Shown here in pieces: positions 24,245 through 33,458 of a stretch of 64,000 bases of DNA. Source of the stretch: CAYFZO01 sp965226235 (GTDB lineage Bacteria > Pseudomonadota > Gammaproteobacteria > Poriferisulfidales > Oxydemutatoraceae); the NCBI GenBank assembly GCA_965226235.1, contig OZ245335.1:186001-250000 (forward strand), read 5' to 3'. The notes under the pieces were generated by a model. It saw nothing but the letters and a program-made list of their open reading frames with translations, was not told where the DNA came from and searched no databases. Both the position numbers and the translations under genes were made by a program. How positions within the stretch are numbered: the stretch's first letter is position 1; the number at the start of each line of letters is the position of its first letter.

Positions 24245-24739
24245 ATGAACGGTTTCTGTTGTGACGCACCCAGCGCCCGGGTGACCGAGGAGATCGGCGC
24301 GGCCTTTGCCACGCGCGCGGCCACTCCACTGGTGCTTTGGCTCATGGGAGACCTCGGCAGTGGAAAGACCGCGTTTGGCCGCAGCTTTATCCATTGCCTG
24401 GGTTACGACGGCCGCGTGACCAGCCCGACCTATACCCTGCTTGAGGTCTACGCGATCGGCGCGATCCAGGTATTGCACCTAGATTTCTATCGCCTTGAGA
24501 CACCACGGGACCTGCTGGAGATTGGCCTCGAGGAGTATCTTGATGAACACAGCGTGTGCTTGATCGAATGGCCGGAGAACATCGCCGCGGGGGTTCCCGA
24601 CGCCGACGTGAAACTGCGGTTTGGCTTTGCCGGGGAGGGCCGCAGAATCTTCGCCGAAGCGCACAGCGACACGGGTGTCTCCTTGCTCGCAGCGGTCGCG
24701 GGTCAGTTGGCTCTGGGTGTATCGTCCGCCGGCGCGTAG
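24245..24739 (+). CDS. tsaE: tRNA threonylcarbamoyladenosine biosynthesis ATPase
   Basis: 164 residues from ATG 24245 (179 from TTG 24200). P-loop ATPase of the TsaBDE complex that makes t6A37 in tRNAs reading ANN codons. Walker A is GDLGSGKT; the TSPTYTLLEVY switch-like block, HLDFYRL and IEWPENI motifs are typical. Its 3' end overlaps the end of the opposite-strand RibD-like gene by 37 bp. The amidase gene amiB, which commonly sits between tsaE and mutL, is absent. Confidence 0.94.
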   Translation: MNGFCCDAPSARVTEEIGAAFATRAATPLVLWLMGDLGSGKTAFGRSFIHCLGYDGRVTSPTYTLLEVYAIGAIQVLHLDFYRLETPRDLLEIGLEEYLDEHSVCLIEWPENIAAGVPDADVKLRFGFAGEGRRIFAEAHSDTGVSLLAAVAGQLALGVSSAGA

Positions 24740-25494
24740 TGGCACGCAAACTTCGTGAACCACTGTGGATGCTCGAGTTCCCTGGAGGCGTCGAGAACCA
24801 GGTGTTGTTGCCGGAGGCGGCAATGGCTTGTATCGCCCCCGGGGATCAGGGTATGAAACGTGTCGTTGCCAATCAACTGGTGGGACAGGGTCAGGTATAG
24901 CAAGTCCAGGCAGCGTTTTTCCAGCATCGACTCAAACAGCTTCGGGCCCGCGGCGAGATAAATGCTGCGCAGGCGGTACCCGCGCAGGTGTTCGAGCAAC
25001 AGGTCGGCTTCCACCAGCGCACCGCTGCCTGCGACAATCAGTCGGTAACCCTGATCGCGCCACCACCTGGCACGTTCGCGGTCGTGACTTTCCCCGGTCG
25101 CGATGACCAGGTTTTCCGTTGCAATGTCTCGCGGTGGCGGGAAATCGAGGCTCGCGCTGCACACGACGACTTTCAGCGGGGCAAAACGCTGCTGGCTTCG
25201 CCATCGATCCAGTTCCTCGCAAAGCGTGAAAATGTCACCGAGCGAGCCAGCGGCCCGCGCGCGGAAGTAGGCACCGTGGGTGATCACGCAATCGGCTTGC
25301 GTAAGTAATTCAAAAAAAAGGCGTAAGTCATTGTTATTGATTAGACTTTCTGGCATCTTCGCAACCCGGTTGCGAAACACCGCAATGCGTCCGTCCAGGC
25401 TGCTGATGAAGTTGGCGTATACCAGGGGGGAGTTGGTTTTGCCCTGGCGGTGCAGGTTTTCCCGAAGATAGATTCCCTTGGCGGAGGCATACAC
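24703..25494 (-). CDS. RibD C-terminal/dihydrofolate-reductase-like reductase
   Basis: About 263 residues from GTG 25494. RibD_C-type fold of NADPH-dependent pyrimidine reductases: NSPLVYANFISSLDGRIAV matches the conserved N-terminal strand and SLDG motif, then a long Rossmann-like part with AGSGALVEADLLLEHL and GPKLFESMLEKRCLDLLYLTL. No deaminase domain is present, so it is a stand-alone reductase of unknown substrate (riboflavin-like precursor possible). The start is unclear: homologous sequence (TQLYP) begins before GTG 25494, but no ATG/GTG/TTG in frame precedes it until deep inside mutL; CTG at 25512 or an ATT codon just upstream may be used. It divides tsaE from mutL. Confidence 0.75.
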   Translation of the reverse strand: MYASAKGIYLRENLHRQGKTNSPLVYANFISSLDGRIAVFRNRVAKMPESLINNNDLRLFFELLTQADCVITHGAYFRARAAGSLGDIFTLCEELDRWRSQQRFAPLKVVVCSASLDFPPPRDIATENLVIATGESHDRERARWWRDQGYRLIVAGSGALVEADLLLEHLRGYRLRSIYLAAGPKLFESMLEKRCLDLLYLTLSHQLIGNDTFHTLIPGGDTSHCRLRQQHLVLDASRELEHPQWFTKFACHYAPADDTPRAN

Positions 25495-25573
25495 ACGATG
25501 GTCGGGATACAGTTGTGTAATAATCGTCTCGACCCGGGTTATATTCTCGTTGAACTGACTTTTATCATACCTG

Positions 25574-27379
25574 ATGGCGATCGTTTTACTACCTCCGGAG
25601 CTGGTCAACCAGATCGCCGCCGGCGAAGTGATCCAGCGGCCGGCTTTTGTCGTCAAGGAGCTGGTAGAGAACAGCCTGGACGCCGGCGCCTCGAAGATCC
25701 GCCTGCAAATCGAAGCCGGGGGCGTCAAGCGCGTGTGTGTGAGTGACGACGGTCGAGGCATTGCCAGGGAAGAGTTGGCGCTGGCCTTCTCCAGGCATGC
25801 GACCAGCAAGATCAGCGATTTCTCCGATCTTTACAATATCCGTGATTTTGGCTTTCGTGGTGAAGCCCTCGCCAGCATTGCCTCGGTTTCGCGGCTGAAA
25901 ATCATTTCGCGTACCGCGGGTTGCGATCTCGGCTGGGAGCTACGTGCGTCAGGCGGCAGCGACGAACCGGAGCCGGTATCGCATCCATACGGAACCACCA
26001 TCGATATGCGCGACCTGTTCTACAACGTTCCGGCGCGGCGAAAGTTTCTCAAATCTCCGCAGACTGAATTTAAACACATTCAAAGCTGGTTGCGGCGTTT
26101 GTCGCTCGCGTGTCCCCAGGTGGGGTTTGAAGTGCTTCACGACGCCAAAATGTCTTTTTCCTGTTCGCCCATCGGCGAAGACGGCGACAGGAGCGAGCGT
26201 GTCGGCAAGGTGCTCGGGCAGCGCTTTACCGAGCAGGCGGTCTGGTTTGAACAACGCCGCGGCAGCGTGGTTTTGCATGGCTGGCTTGGGTTTCCGACCT
26301 TGTCGCGTAGCCAGCCGGATATGCAGTTTACCTATGTGAATTCTCGTTGGATCAAGGACAAGGCGCTGCTGCACGCGGTCAGGGAAGGCTATGGGGACGT
26401 GATGTTTGGCGGCCGCCACCCTTGCTACCTGCTGTACCTCGAGGTCGACCCCTCACAAGTCGACGTCAATGTGCATCCGTCCAAGCTGGAAGTGCGTTTT
26501 CGTGATCAGCGTCTGGTGCATGATTTCGTGCAGGATACGGTGACCCAGGTGATCGCCGGACTATCCCCCGACACCGCGGTCAGCCGGGTCGAGCACCATC
26601 GATCGTTGCAGGATGATAGCGGTGCAGGTAGGCAGGGCGGCGGGCAGGGTTGGCCTCGGCCCGTATCACCGACCCTGCACATGCTCGATGCGTTCTCGGC
26701 TCCCGGGCAGAGGAGCGGTGCCGGGCACCAGTATCCTGCAGCGGCTTCGGAGCAGGCAGCGCCGGCGCAGATACCGATGTCCGAAGACATCGAGATGCCG
26801 CCGCTCGGTTATGCCCTCTGCCAGTTACACGGTATTTATGTCATCGCGCAGAACCGGGAAGGCATGGTGATGGTCGATATGCACGCCGCGCACGAGCGGA
26901 TCACTTACGAGCGGCTCAAACGCGCTTGTGAAAGCGACGGCGTTCGTTCGCAGTCACTGTTGATACCGATCAATCTGTCGGTGACGCCGGACGAAGCCAA
27001 TCTCTGCGAGTCGCATGGCACGCATCTGGAGAAAGCCGGCTTCGAGGCCGATCGTAGCGGTGAAAGCACGGTCGTGTTGCGGCGCGTGCCCTCGATTCTT
27101 GCCGACGCCAACGCTGAGGCTCTGTTTCGTGACGTGCTGTCCGATCTTGCTGAACATGGCACTTCCTCCCGCGCCGAGCAAGACATCAACGAGACTTTTT
27201 CGACCATGGCCTGCCACGCCGCGGCCCGCGCGAACGACGCCATCAGCATCGACGAGATGAACGCATTGCTGAGAGATATGGAGACCACCGAGCGTAGCGG
27301 GCAATGCAACCACGGCCGCCCTACCTGGGTGCAACTGAGCATCAAGCAACTCGACAAGCTGTTCATGCGCGGACGCTAG
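25574..27379 (+). CDS. mutL: DNA mismatch repair protein MutL
   Basis: 601 residues. GHKL ATPase that couples mismatch recognition by MutS to strand cutting. N-terminal motifs: NSLDAGASKI (the family Glu-Asn site), DDGRGIA, FRGEALASIASVS and GTTIDMRDLFYNVPARRKFLK. A low-complexity linker of about 80 residues separates the C-terminal domain. That domain has DMHAAHERITYE, close to the DQHAx2Ex4E nuclease metal site (M for Q), plus ACHAAARA and QCNHGRPT. This suggests a MutL with its own nicking activity, unlike E. coli MutL. The gap to miaA is 4 bp. Confidence 0.96.
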   Translation: MAIVLLPPELVNQIAAGEVIQRPAFVVKELVENSLDAGASKIRLQIEAGGVKRVCVSDDGRGIAREELALAFSRHATSKISDFSDLYNIRDFGFRGEALASIASVSRLKIISRTAGCDLGWELRASGGSDEPEPVSHPYGTTIDMRDLFYNVPARRKFLKSPQTEFKHIQSWLRRLSLACPQVGFEVLHDAKMSFSCSPIGEDGDRSERVGKVLGQRFTEQAVWFEQRRGSVVLHGWLGFPTLSRSQPDMQFTYVNSRWIKDKALLHAVREGYGDVMFGGRHPCYLLYLEVDPSQVDVNVHPSKLEVRFRDQRLVHDFVQDTVTQVIAGLSPDTAVSRVEHHRSLQDDSGAGRQGGGQGWPRPVSPTLHMLDAFSAPGQRSGAGHQYPAAASEQAAPAQIPMSEDIEMPPLGYALCQLHGIYVIAQNREGMVMVDMHAAHERITYERLKRACESDGVRSQSLLIPINLSVTPDEANLCESHGTHLEKAGFEADRSGESTVVLRRVPSILADANAEALFRDVLSDLAEHGTSSRAEQDINETFSTMACHAAARANDAISIDEMNALLRDMETTERSGQCNHGRPTWVQLSIKQLDKLFMRGR

Positions 27380-27383
27380 GTCC

Positions 27384-28361
27384 GTGGTGTTTACCTCCGA
27401 ACCGCGGCCCAAACTGCGGCGCGTCGTTTTTCTCACCGGCCCCACCGGCACCGGTAAGAGCGCTCTGTCGCTGGCGCTGAGCGAGCGGTTGCCGTGCGAA
27501 ATCATCAGCGTCGATTCGGTGCTGGTCTATCGCGGTATGGATATCGGCACCGCGAAGCCTTCGCTTGCCGCGCGTGACCGCGTGCAGCACCATTTGATCA
27601 GTATTCTCGAACCGTCGGAAGTCTACTCGGCGGCAGCGTTCAGGAAATCGGCGCTGACACTGATCGATGAGATCCTGTCTGACGGCAAGCTACCGTTGCT
27701 GGTCGGGGGGACGATGTTCTATTTTCACGCGCTTGAATACGGTCTCGATGATATTCCTGAAATCGACTCTGCCGTCAAGCGCGAACTGGCTGAAGCAGAG
27801 CGTCGGCACGGGTTGGCGTCGCTATACGAAGAATTGCAGCGTGTCGACGCCACCGCCGCGTCCCGGCTGCATGCGAATGACGCGCAGCGAATCAAGCGCG
27901 CGCTTGGGGTCTATCGCAGCAGCGGCCAGGTGATGAGCGAATTCCAATCGCTGCAACACCATGGGGAGAGCGGGAGGAGCAGCGAGCTTCCGTTTCAGGT
28001 GCTGAAGTACGGCCTCAGCTTCAGTGACCGCTCGCGTTTACATTCGAATCTCGAGTCCAGGTTCGACGGCATGCTTGAAGCAGGGCTGGTCGAGGAAGTG
28101 TGTCGCTTGATGCTGCGTGGCGACCTCAACCGCGAGGCTCCTTCGATGCGGGCAGTAGGCTACAGTCAGGTGTGGGCGTATCTGTCGGGGGGATGCAGTT
28201 ACGAAGAAATGCGTGCACAGGCGCTGAATGCGACGCGGCAACTCGTCAAAAGGCAACTGACCTGGATGCGGCGCATGCGTGACATTCGCTGGCGCGAGAT
28301 CGACCGCAGCGGCATGCAGGCGCTCGCAGGGGAAATAACACGCGCCATCGATGGTGTATGA
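27384..28361 (+). CDS. miaA: tRNA dimethylallyltransferase
   Basis: 325 residues from GTG 27384. It adds a dimethylallyl group to A37 of tRNAs that read UNN codons. The P-loop GPTGTGKS is at residues 19-26, followed by SVDSVLVYRGMDIGTAKPS and the LVGGTMFYFHALEYGL block. Co-transcribed with mutL (4-bp gap). In most gammaproteobacteria hfq comes next; here the operon ends in transposon debris. Confidence 0.95.
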   Translation: MVFTSEPRPKLRRVVFLTGPTGTGKSALSLALSERLPCEIISVDSVLVYRGMDIGTAKPSLAARDRVQHHLISILEPSEVYSAAAFRKSALTLIDEILSDGKLPLLVGGTMFYFHALEYGLDDIPEIDSAVKRELAEAERRHGLASLYEELQRVDATAASRLHANDAQRIKRALGVYRSSGQVMSEFQSLQHHGESGRSSELPFQVLKYGLSFSDRSRLHSNLESRFDGMLEAGLVEEVCRLMLRGDLNREAPSMRAVGYSQVWAYLSGGCSYEEMRAQALNATRQLVKRQLTWMRRMRDIRWREIDRSGMQALAGEITRAIDGV

Positions 28362-28369
28362 GACTGAAA

Positions 28370-28501
28370 GCATGGAAGCCACATCGCACGCGGTGCCCTT
28401 ATCTGCTCACGGACAACGGCTCCGAGTTTCAGGGTGCCTTTGCCGATTACGCCAGAACCCAAGGGGGCTGCCATTGTCACCCCTACCCGAGGAATCGGTA
28501 A
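28370..28501 (+). pseudogene. Transposase remnant (integrase core, IS481/IS3-like)
   Basis: In the frame ending at the TAA 28499-28501 the DNA reads YLLTDNGSEFQGAFADYAR, the conserved TDNGxEF block of rve-type integrase cores, followed by H-HPYPRN that resembles the HxxxxPxxN region. Only about 40 codons remain, with no start and no flanking repeats. It directly abuts the truncated Sel1 gene. Confidence 0.7.
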
Positions 28502-28504
28502 CCG

Positions 28505-28831
28505 AACAGCCTGGGCTGGATGTATGACAATGGCTTGGGGGTTCCCGAGGATGACATCGAGGCGGTGCGGTGGTATCGTCTGGCTGCCGAGCAGGGGTAT
28601 GCCAGGTCGCAGTTCAACCTGGGCATTATGTATGCTGCTGGCGAGGGGGTTCCCGAGGATGATGTGCAAGCGTATGTCTGGCTGAGCCTTGCCGCTGCAC
28701 AGGGTATTGAGCCGGCAGAAGAAATGAAGCAGACCATCAGTGGCACCATGACTGGCGAGGCAATTGCCTCAGCCCAGGAGTTGTCCGAAAAATACCGGGA
28801 TGCTTACGGCCCTGTCCGTATATTAGAGTAG
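28505..28831 (+). pseudogene. 5'-truncated Sel1-repeat (TPR-like) protein fragment
   Basis: Starts in frame with NSLGWMYDNGLGVPEDD, which is the middle of a Sel1 repeat, then a second repeat (QFNLGIMYAAGEGVPEDDVQAYVW). The first available ATG is 28520, leaving 103 residues and about two repeats; family members normally have a signal peptide and several repeats. The 5' part has been replaced by the transposase remnant. A short protein could still be made, but no ribosome site is evident. Confidence 0.65.
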
Positions 28832-29392
28832 TCGCTCGGCAGGTGCAGCCGCGTTCCATGGCGCACTGCAACCGGCGGCGACACCGTTCGCTTGCCGGGA
28901 CCGTGGGTAGCAACGTTGCCATTGATCGGCACCTCACGGGAATGCCCATACAAGTTGCTCGTTCACTCCTGCACCCGTCTATCCCCTATGTGCTGGCGCA
29001 GTACACACGATTGATTTCTTGCCATCAAGGACGTACCGTGTGGACGGTCTCCGTATGGCTTGCGGAGCAGGAGCGGAAGCTTGACAGAAACGTTGGAGAG
29101 AGGGGATCGAGCCTGGTGGGAGATGAGGACAGTGCCAGTCCTTTGCGATGTCGGGTGAGGCAGATGGGTCGCGGAGTATCAATGCGTGGTAACGAACTGC
29201 GAGACAGGGCCGAACTGAGAGGCAGGGTCCAGGTCTTTGATCGGCTGGTTGTGCCGATAAGCGGTTCAGCGTCTGGATGTGCACGTGGTGGCGCGCCTTC
29301 ATCCACTACGCTGGCGTGTTTGTTGCACGCATCATCGCCGTGGCGGGCAGGTTTTCGGGCGCGAGGCCCGGCCTTTGCGAGGCTCGCGTGAC
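28832..29392. other. Intergenic region without recognisable gene
   Basis: About 560 bp between the Sel1 fragment and gloB. Open frames exist on both strands but none resembles a known family, has a convincing ribosome site or is conserved in composition. No terminal repeats of a mobile element, no tRNA and no hairpin-T-run were recognised. Together with the debris to its left it is probably decayed mobile or accessory DNA. Confidence 0.5.
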
Positions 29393-30166
29393 ATGATTCG
29401 TGCGATCCCTGTTTCTGCCTTCCAGGACAATTATTTATGGCTGCTTTCGCAGAATGATTCCAGGCAGATGGCGGTGGTTGATCCAGGCGACGCGCAGCCC
29501 ATATTGGAGGAGCTCGACAGGCGTCAGGCGACGCTCGGCGCAATCCTCCTCACCCACCACCACCACGACCACATCGGTGGCGTGCAGGAATTGCTTGCAT
29601 GTTTTCCGGACGTTGAAATCCATGCCCCGAACGATCCGCGAATCGCTCACGCGACACACCGGCTTGCCGAAGGCGACCAAGCGCATATCGCCTGCCTGGG
29701 CTGCACCTTTCGCGTGTTCGAAGTGCCCGGGCATACGCTGACGCATATCGCCTATTATGGTGACGGCAAGCTGTTTTGCGGTGATACCTTGTTTGCCTGC
29801 GGTTGCGGGCGCCTGTTCGAAGGAAGCCCCGAACAGATGTACGACTCGTTGAGCAGGATCATGGCCTTGCCTGACGACACCGAAGTCTATTGCGCGCATG
29901 AATATACGCTTGGGAACATCGCGTTCGCAAGGCAGGTCGAGCCCGGGAATGTAGCGTTGCTGCAACGGGAGCGCGATGCGCGGAAGCTGCGAGAGCAACA
30001 TCTGCCGACGGTGCCGTCATTGCTGGCACTTGAAAAGCGCACCAACCCCTTCCTGCGTGTCGGTGAACCTGCGGTGGTGGCCGCCGCCGAGCGTTACGCC
30101 GGGCGGGATCTGGCCGATGCCGCCGATGTGTTTGGCGTGGTCAGGGGCTGGAAGGACGTTTCGTAG
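29393..30166 (+). CDS. gloB: Hydroxyacylglutathione hydrolase (glyoxalase II)
   Basis: 257 residues from ATG 29393. Metallo-beta-lactamase-fold enzyme that hydrolyses S-lactoylglutathione to lactate and glutathione in methylglyoxal detoxification. The binuclear metal motif THHHHDH is at residues 54-60; further ligands lie in PGHTLTHIAYY, FCGDTLFACGCGRLFEG and YCAHEYTLGN. The C-terminal glutathione-binding tail (KRTNPFLRV) is present, as in true GloB. Its 3' end overlaps that of glnS by 26 bp (convergent). Confidence 0.95.
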   Translation: MIRAIPVSAFQDNYLWLLSQNDSRQMAVVDPGDAQPILEELDRRQATLGAILLTHHHHDHIGGVQELLACFPDVEIHAPNDPRIAHATHRLAEGDQAHIACLGCTFRVFEVPGHTLTHIAYYGDGKLFCGDTLFACGCGRLFEGSPEQMYDSLSRIMALPDDTEVYCAHEYTLGNIAFARQVEPGNVALLQRERDARKLREQHLPTVPSLLALEKRTNPFLRVGEPAVVAAAERYAGRDLADAADVFGVVRGWKDVS

Positions 30167-31826
30167 CGTTATTTTGCGTCGGTTTGATTTTTGCCCAGGT
30201 ATCGCGCAAGGTCAGCGTGCGGTTGAATGTGAGTGGCTCGCCGGCACCGTCCCGGCAAAAATACCCGAGGCGTTCGAACTGCCAGTTTTGTTCCGGCGCG
30301 GCGTCACCCAGCGAGGGTTCCACCCTGCAGTTTTCCAGGGTCACCAGCGATCCAGGGTTGAGTTGCCCCAGCATGTCCTCGACAGAAGGTATCTCCTCGG
30401 TGAGCAGCCGGTCGTAGAGGTGCACCCGGGCCTTGCCGGCGTGCGCGGCGGAGACCCAGTGGATCGTGCTTTTGACCTTGCGTCCGCTGGTGGGAGGTCC
30501 ACCGCGCGATTGCGGGTCGTAGGTGCAAACCAGCCGCACCGGGTTACCCTGCGCGTCTTTCTCAACGTCGCGGCAGGTAATACAGTACGCGTAGCGTAGC
30601 CGCACTTCTCTTCCTGGAGCCAGGCGGAAGAACTTTTTCGGTGGAGCTTCCATGAAATCTTCTCGCTCTATGTACAGCGTTCGCGAAAAGGGCACCGATC
30701 TTGCGCCCATCGCCGGGTTGCCTGGGTGATTGGATGCTTCGAGCATTTCGGTTTTCCCTTCGGGATAGTTTTCAATGACCACCTCGAGCGGTCTGAGTAC
30801 CACCAGCGCGCGCGGCGCCCTTGGATCCAGGTAATCGCGCACGCAGGTTTCAAACGAGTCCATTTCGATCCAGCTATCTTTTTTGGTGATGCCGATGCGC
30901 GCGCAGAAGTCGCGAATGGCACCCGGTGGTATGCCGCGTCGCCGCAACCCGGACAGCGTCGGCATGCGCGGATCGTCGTAGCCATCTACGATCCGGCGGT
31001 CGACCAGCTTTTTCAGGTTCCGCTTGCTGGTAATCGTGTGCTTTAGCTGCAAGCGAGCGAATTCGATTTGCCGTGGGTGGTGAACATGCAACCGTTCCAG
31101 GAACCAGTCGTACAAGGGGCGATGGTCTTCGAACTCCAGCGTGCACAACGAATGGGTGATGTTTTCTATGGAGTCCGACAGGCAGTGCGTAAAGTCGTAG
31201 GTGGGATAAATACACCAGGCGTCGCCGGTGCGGTGGTGCGTTGCTTTGCGGATCCGGTAGATAACGGGGTCGCGCATATTGATATTGGGCGAACGCATGT
31301 CTATTCTGGCGCGCAGGGTGTATTGATTCTCCTCGTATGCACCGGCGCGCATTTGCAGGAATAACGCGAGGTTATCCTTGATGCTGCGTTCCTTGTCGGG
31401 CGAATCGATACCGGGCTCGGTCAGCGTGCCGCGTTGTGCGCGAACCTGCTCAGGGGACAGACTGCAAACGTAGGCGTCGCCGGTTTCAATCAGCGTGACC
31501 GCATGGTTGTATAGCTGTTCAAAGTAATCGGATGCATGGCAAATCCGGTCCCATTCAAACCCGAGCCAGTTGACGTCGCGCTCGATTGCTCTCATGTATT
31601 CGATATTCTCCTTTTCAGGATTGGTATCATCGAAGCGCAGGTTGCACCGGCCGCCGAAATCTCTGGCCAGACCGAAATTCAGGCAAATCGCTTTGGCGTG
31701 TCCGATATGCAGGTAGCCGTTGGGTTCGGGTGGGAAGCGAGTCTGTATCACCCCGCCGTGCTTTCCTGCCGCCAGGTCGTCCTCGACGATCTTGCGGATA
31801 AAGTGTGTGGGAGAAGAATCATTCAT
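30141..31826 (-). CDS. glnS: Glutaminyl-tRNA synthetase
   Basis: 561 residues from ATG 31826. Class I aminoacyl-tRNA synthetase that charges tRNA-Gln directly. HIGH is H40-H43 in PEPNGYLHIGHAKA; the KMSKS loop appears as TITSKRNLKKLV. FDDTNPEKE and DFTHCLSDSIENITHSLCTLEFEDHRPLYDW are typical of GlnRS and exclude GltX. The anticodon-binding beta-barrels occupy the last third. Divergent from birA with a 60-bp gap. Presence of GlnS means that no Gln-tRNA amidotransferase route is needed for Gln. Confidence 0.96.
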   Translation of the reverse strand: MNDSSPTHFIRKIVEDDLAAGKHGGVIQTRFPPEPNGYLHIGHAKAICLNFGLARDFGGRCNLRFDDTNPEKENIEYMRAIERDVNWLGFEWDRICHASDYFEQLYNHAVTLIETGDAYVCSLSPEQVRAQRGTLTEPGIDSPDKERSIKDNLALFLQMRAGAYEENQYTLRARIDMRSPNINMRDPVIYRIRKATHHRTGDAWCIYPTYDFTHCLSDSIENITHSLCTLEFEDHRPLYDWFLERLHVHHPRQIEFARLQLKHTITSKRNLKKLVDRRIVDGYDDPRMPTLSGLRRRGIPPGAIRDFCARIGITKKDSWIEMDSFETCVRDYLDPRAPRALVVLRPLEVVIENYPEGKTEMLEASNHPGNPAMGARSVPFSRTLYIEREDFMEAPPKKFFRLAPGREVRLRYAYCITCRDVEKDAQGNPVRLVCTYDPQSRGGPPTSGRKVKSTIHWVSAAHAGKARVHLYDRLLTEEIPSVEDMLGQLNPGSLVTLENCRVEPSLGDAAPEQNWQFERLGYFCRDGAGEPLTFNRTLTLRDTWAKIKPTQNNATKRPSSP

Positions 31827-31887
31827 CTTGTGTCTGGCATGGAGCCTGATTTCCGTATCATCCGAGGTATTAGAGTAACAAATTGTG

Positions 31888-32700
31888 ATGCACCCAAAGA
31901 ATAGTCCGCTGGATGAAAGCGCGATCAGGCAGGCGTTGGCTGACAACGTGGCCGCGCGCCTCGCTCGGCTTATCATCCTCGAGCGGACCGCTTCGACGAA
32001 TGATTACCTGCTGCATCGGGCCGATGCACAGGCCACGGGGTTCCACGCGTGTCTGGCAAGATCCCAGACCGCAGGGAAGGGGCGGCGAGGGTGCAAGGTT
32101 TGGCATTCGCCCAACAACGGCAACCTGTACCTGTCGGTCGCGTACTACGGACAAGGACTGCCTGGCCTTCGGTCGGGTTGGCTTCCGCTGGTCGTCTCCA
32201 TCGAGGTTGCAAAGGTTCTGAGCGGTGAATACGGAATCGAACGCTTGCGCGTCAAGTGGCCGAACGACATTTATCGCGGCAAGGGGAAACTGGGCGGTGT
32301 GTTGATCGAATCGCGACACGACCGTTGTGTCGCCGGGTTAGGGTTGAATGTCTATTCGCCGGTGGACGATGACTGGCAGCCGGGGAACGCTTGGTCGGCA
32401 CTGATCGAGCCCAGGTCCGGGGTGCGAGCGGGTCGCGCTTTTGATCACGCACGTTTGGTCGCGCGGATGATTACCGCCCTGATGCGTGCTTTTGACCGCG
32501 CTGCGGAGAAGCCCGAAGCGTTGCTCGCCGACTGGCGACGCTATGACCTGCTGGCCAATCGCGAAGTGACGGTACTGACCAGGGACGCCAGGCGTTCCGG
32601 TATCGCTCGTGGTCTGGATGAAAACGGTGGGCTACGCGTTGAGCATGACCGCAACGAAACGCGGGTTTACTACTCGGAAGAGGTCAGCGTGCGGTGGTAA
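31888..32700 (+). CDS. birA: Biotin-[acetyl-CoA-carboxylase] ligase (group I, no DNA-binding domain)
   Basis: 270 residues. It attaches biotin to the biotin carboxyl carrier protein through biotinyl-AMP. Motifs: TASTNDYL, QTAGKGRRGCKVWHSP (the nucleotide/biotin loop), RVKWPNDIYRGKGKLGGVLIE and LGLNV. The N-terminal helix-turn-helix of E. coli BirA is missing, so it should not act as the bio repressor. GTG 31885 directly precedes the ATG and could also start it. It overlaps coaX by 7 bp, a translationally coupled pair. Confidence 0.94.
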   Translation: MHPKNSPLDESAIRQALADNVAARLARLIILERTASTNDYLLHRADAQATGFHACLARSQTAGKGRRGCKVWHSPNNGNLYLSVAYYGQGLPGLRSGWLPLVVSIEVAKVLSGEYGIERLRVKWPNDIYRGKGKLGGVLIESRHDRCVAGLGLNVYSPVDDDWQPGNAWSALIEPRSGVRAGRAFDHARLVARMITALMRAFDRAAEKPEALLADWRRYDLLANREVTVLTRDARRSGIARGLDENGGLRVEHDRNETRVYYSEEVSVRW

Positions 32701-33458
32701 AGCTTCTGTTCGACATCGGCAACAGCGCCTGCAAGTGCGCTGAATATAGTGGGGACATAAATGACCTGGTCGCTTATCCTCCGGTTGGTTTCCAGGCAAA
32801 CGACATCGGTGCCTGCGTTCCGGCAAGCGATGCCGGGTTTGCCTCGATTACAGTTGCGAGCGTGCGCAGCGCGGCATTGAATCGACGCTTGTCCCGAATC
32901 CTGCAGGAGAATTTCGGCAAACAGCCGATTTTCATAACCGCCAGACGTGCCGCGTGCGGGGTTACCATCGCGTATTCCCGACCGGGACGCCTGGGTGCCG
33001 ACCGTTTCGCGGCGTTGCTCGGTGCGTGGCAGCAGTGCGGCGGCGCCTGTATCGTGGTCGATTGCGGCACCGCGGTGACCATCGACGCGATCGATGGCAG
33101 CGGTGTGCATCAGGGAGGGGTCATCATGCCCGGCCTGCGTTTGCTTGGTAAGGCCCTGGGACAGGGTACCGCCCGTCTGCCGGATTTGGGCGCGGTGGAA
33201 GGTGCCGCTGCAAGAAACCTGTTTGCTTGCGATACCGTCAGCGCAATGGCCGCAGGGTGCCAAAAGATGTTCAGCAGCGCGGTGCTTGCGGCAGTGCAGG
33301 AAATGCGGTCGCGATTGGCGGCTCCTGCAACGCTGTTTGTTACCGGGGGGGACGCCGAACGTCTGCCTGTCCCGGCGGATGCGAATACCCGATACCGTCC
33401 GCACCTGGTGCTGGAGGGGCTCGCTGTTTTTTCCGATTATCTGGATGATTGCGGTTGA
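32694..33458 (+). CDS. coaX: Type III pantothenate kinase
   Basis: 254 residues from GTG 32694, which overlaps the birA stop. First step of CoA synthesis from pantothenate, with the acetate-kinase/ASKHA fold: LLFDIGNSACK (phosphate 1), RLGADRFAALLGAW, VVDCGTAVTIDAID (catalytic and phosphate 2) and GGVIMPGLRLLGKAL. It would use pantothenate made by PanBCD in this same window; CoaE, also encoded here, finishes the pathway. The start of the tRNA operon promoter overlaps its stop codon. Confidence 0.95.
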   Translation: MVKLLFDIGNSACKCAEYSGDINDLVAYPPVGFQANDIGACVPASDAGFASITVASVRSAALNRRLSRILQENFGKQPIFITARRAACGVTIAYSRPGRLGADRFAALLGAWQQCGGACIVVDCGTAVTIDAIDGSGVHQGGVIMPGLRLLGKALGQGTARLPDLGAVEGAAARNLFACDTVSAMAAGCQKMFSSAVLAAVQEMRSRLAAPATLFVTGGDAERLPVPADANTRYRPHLVLEGLAVFSDYLDDCG

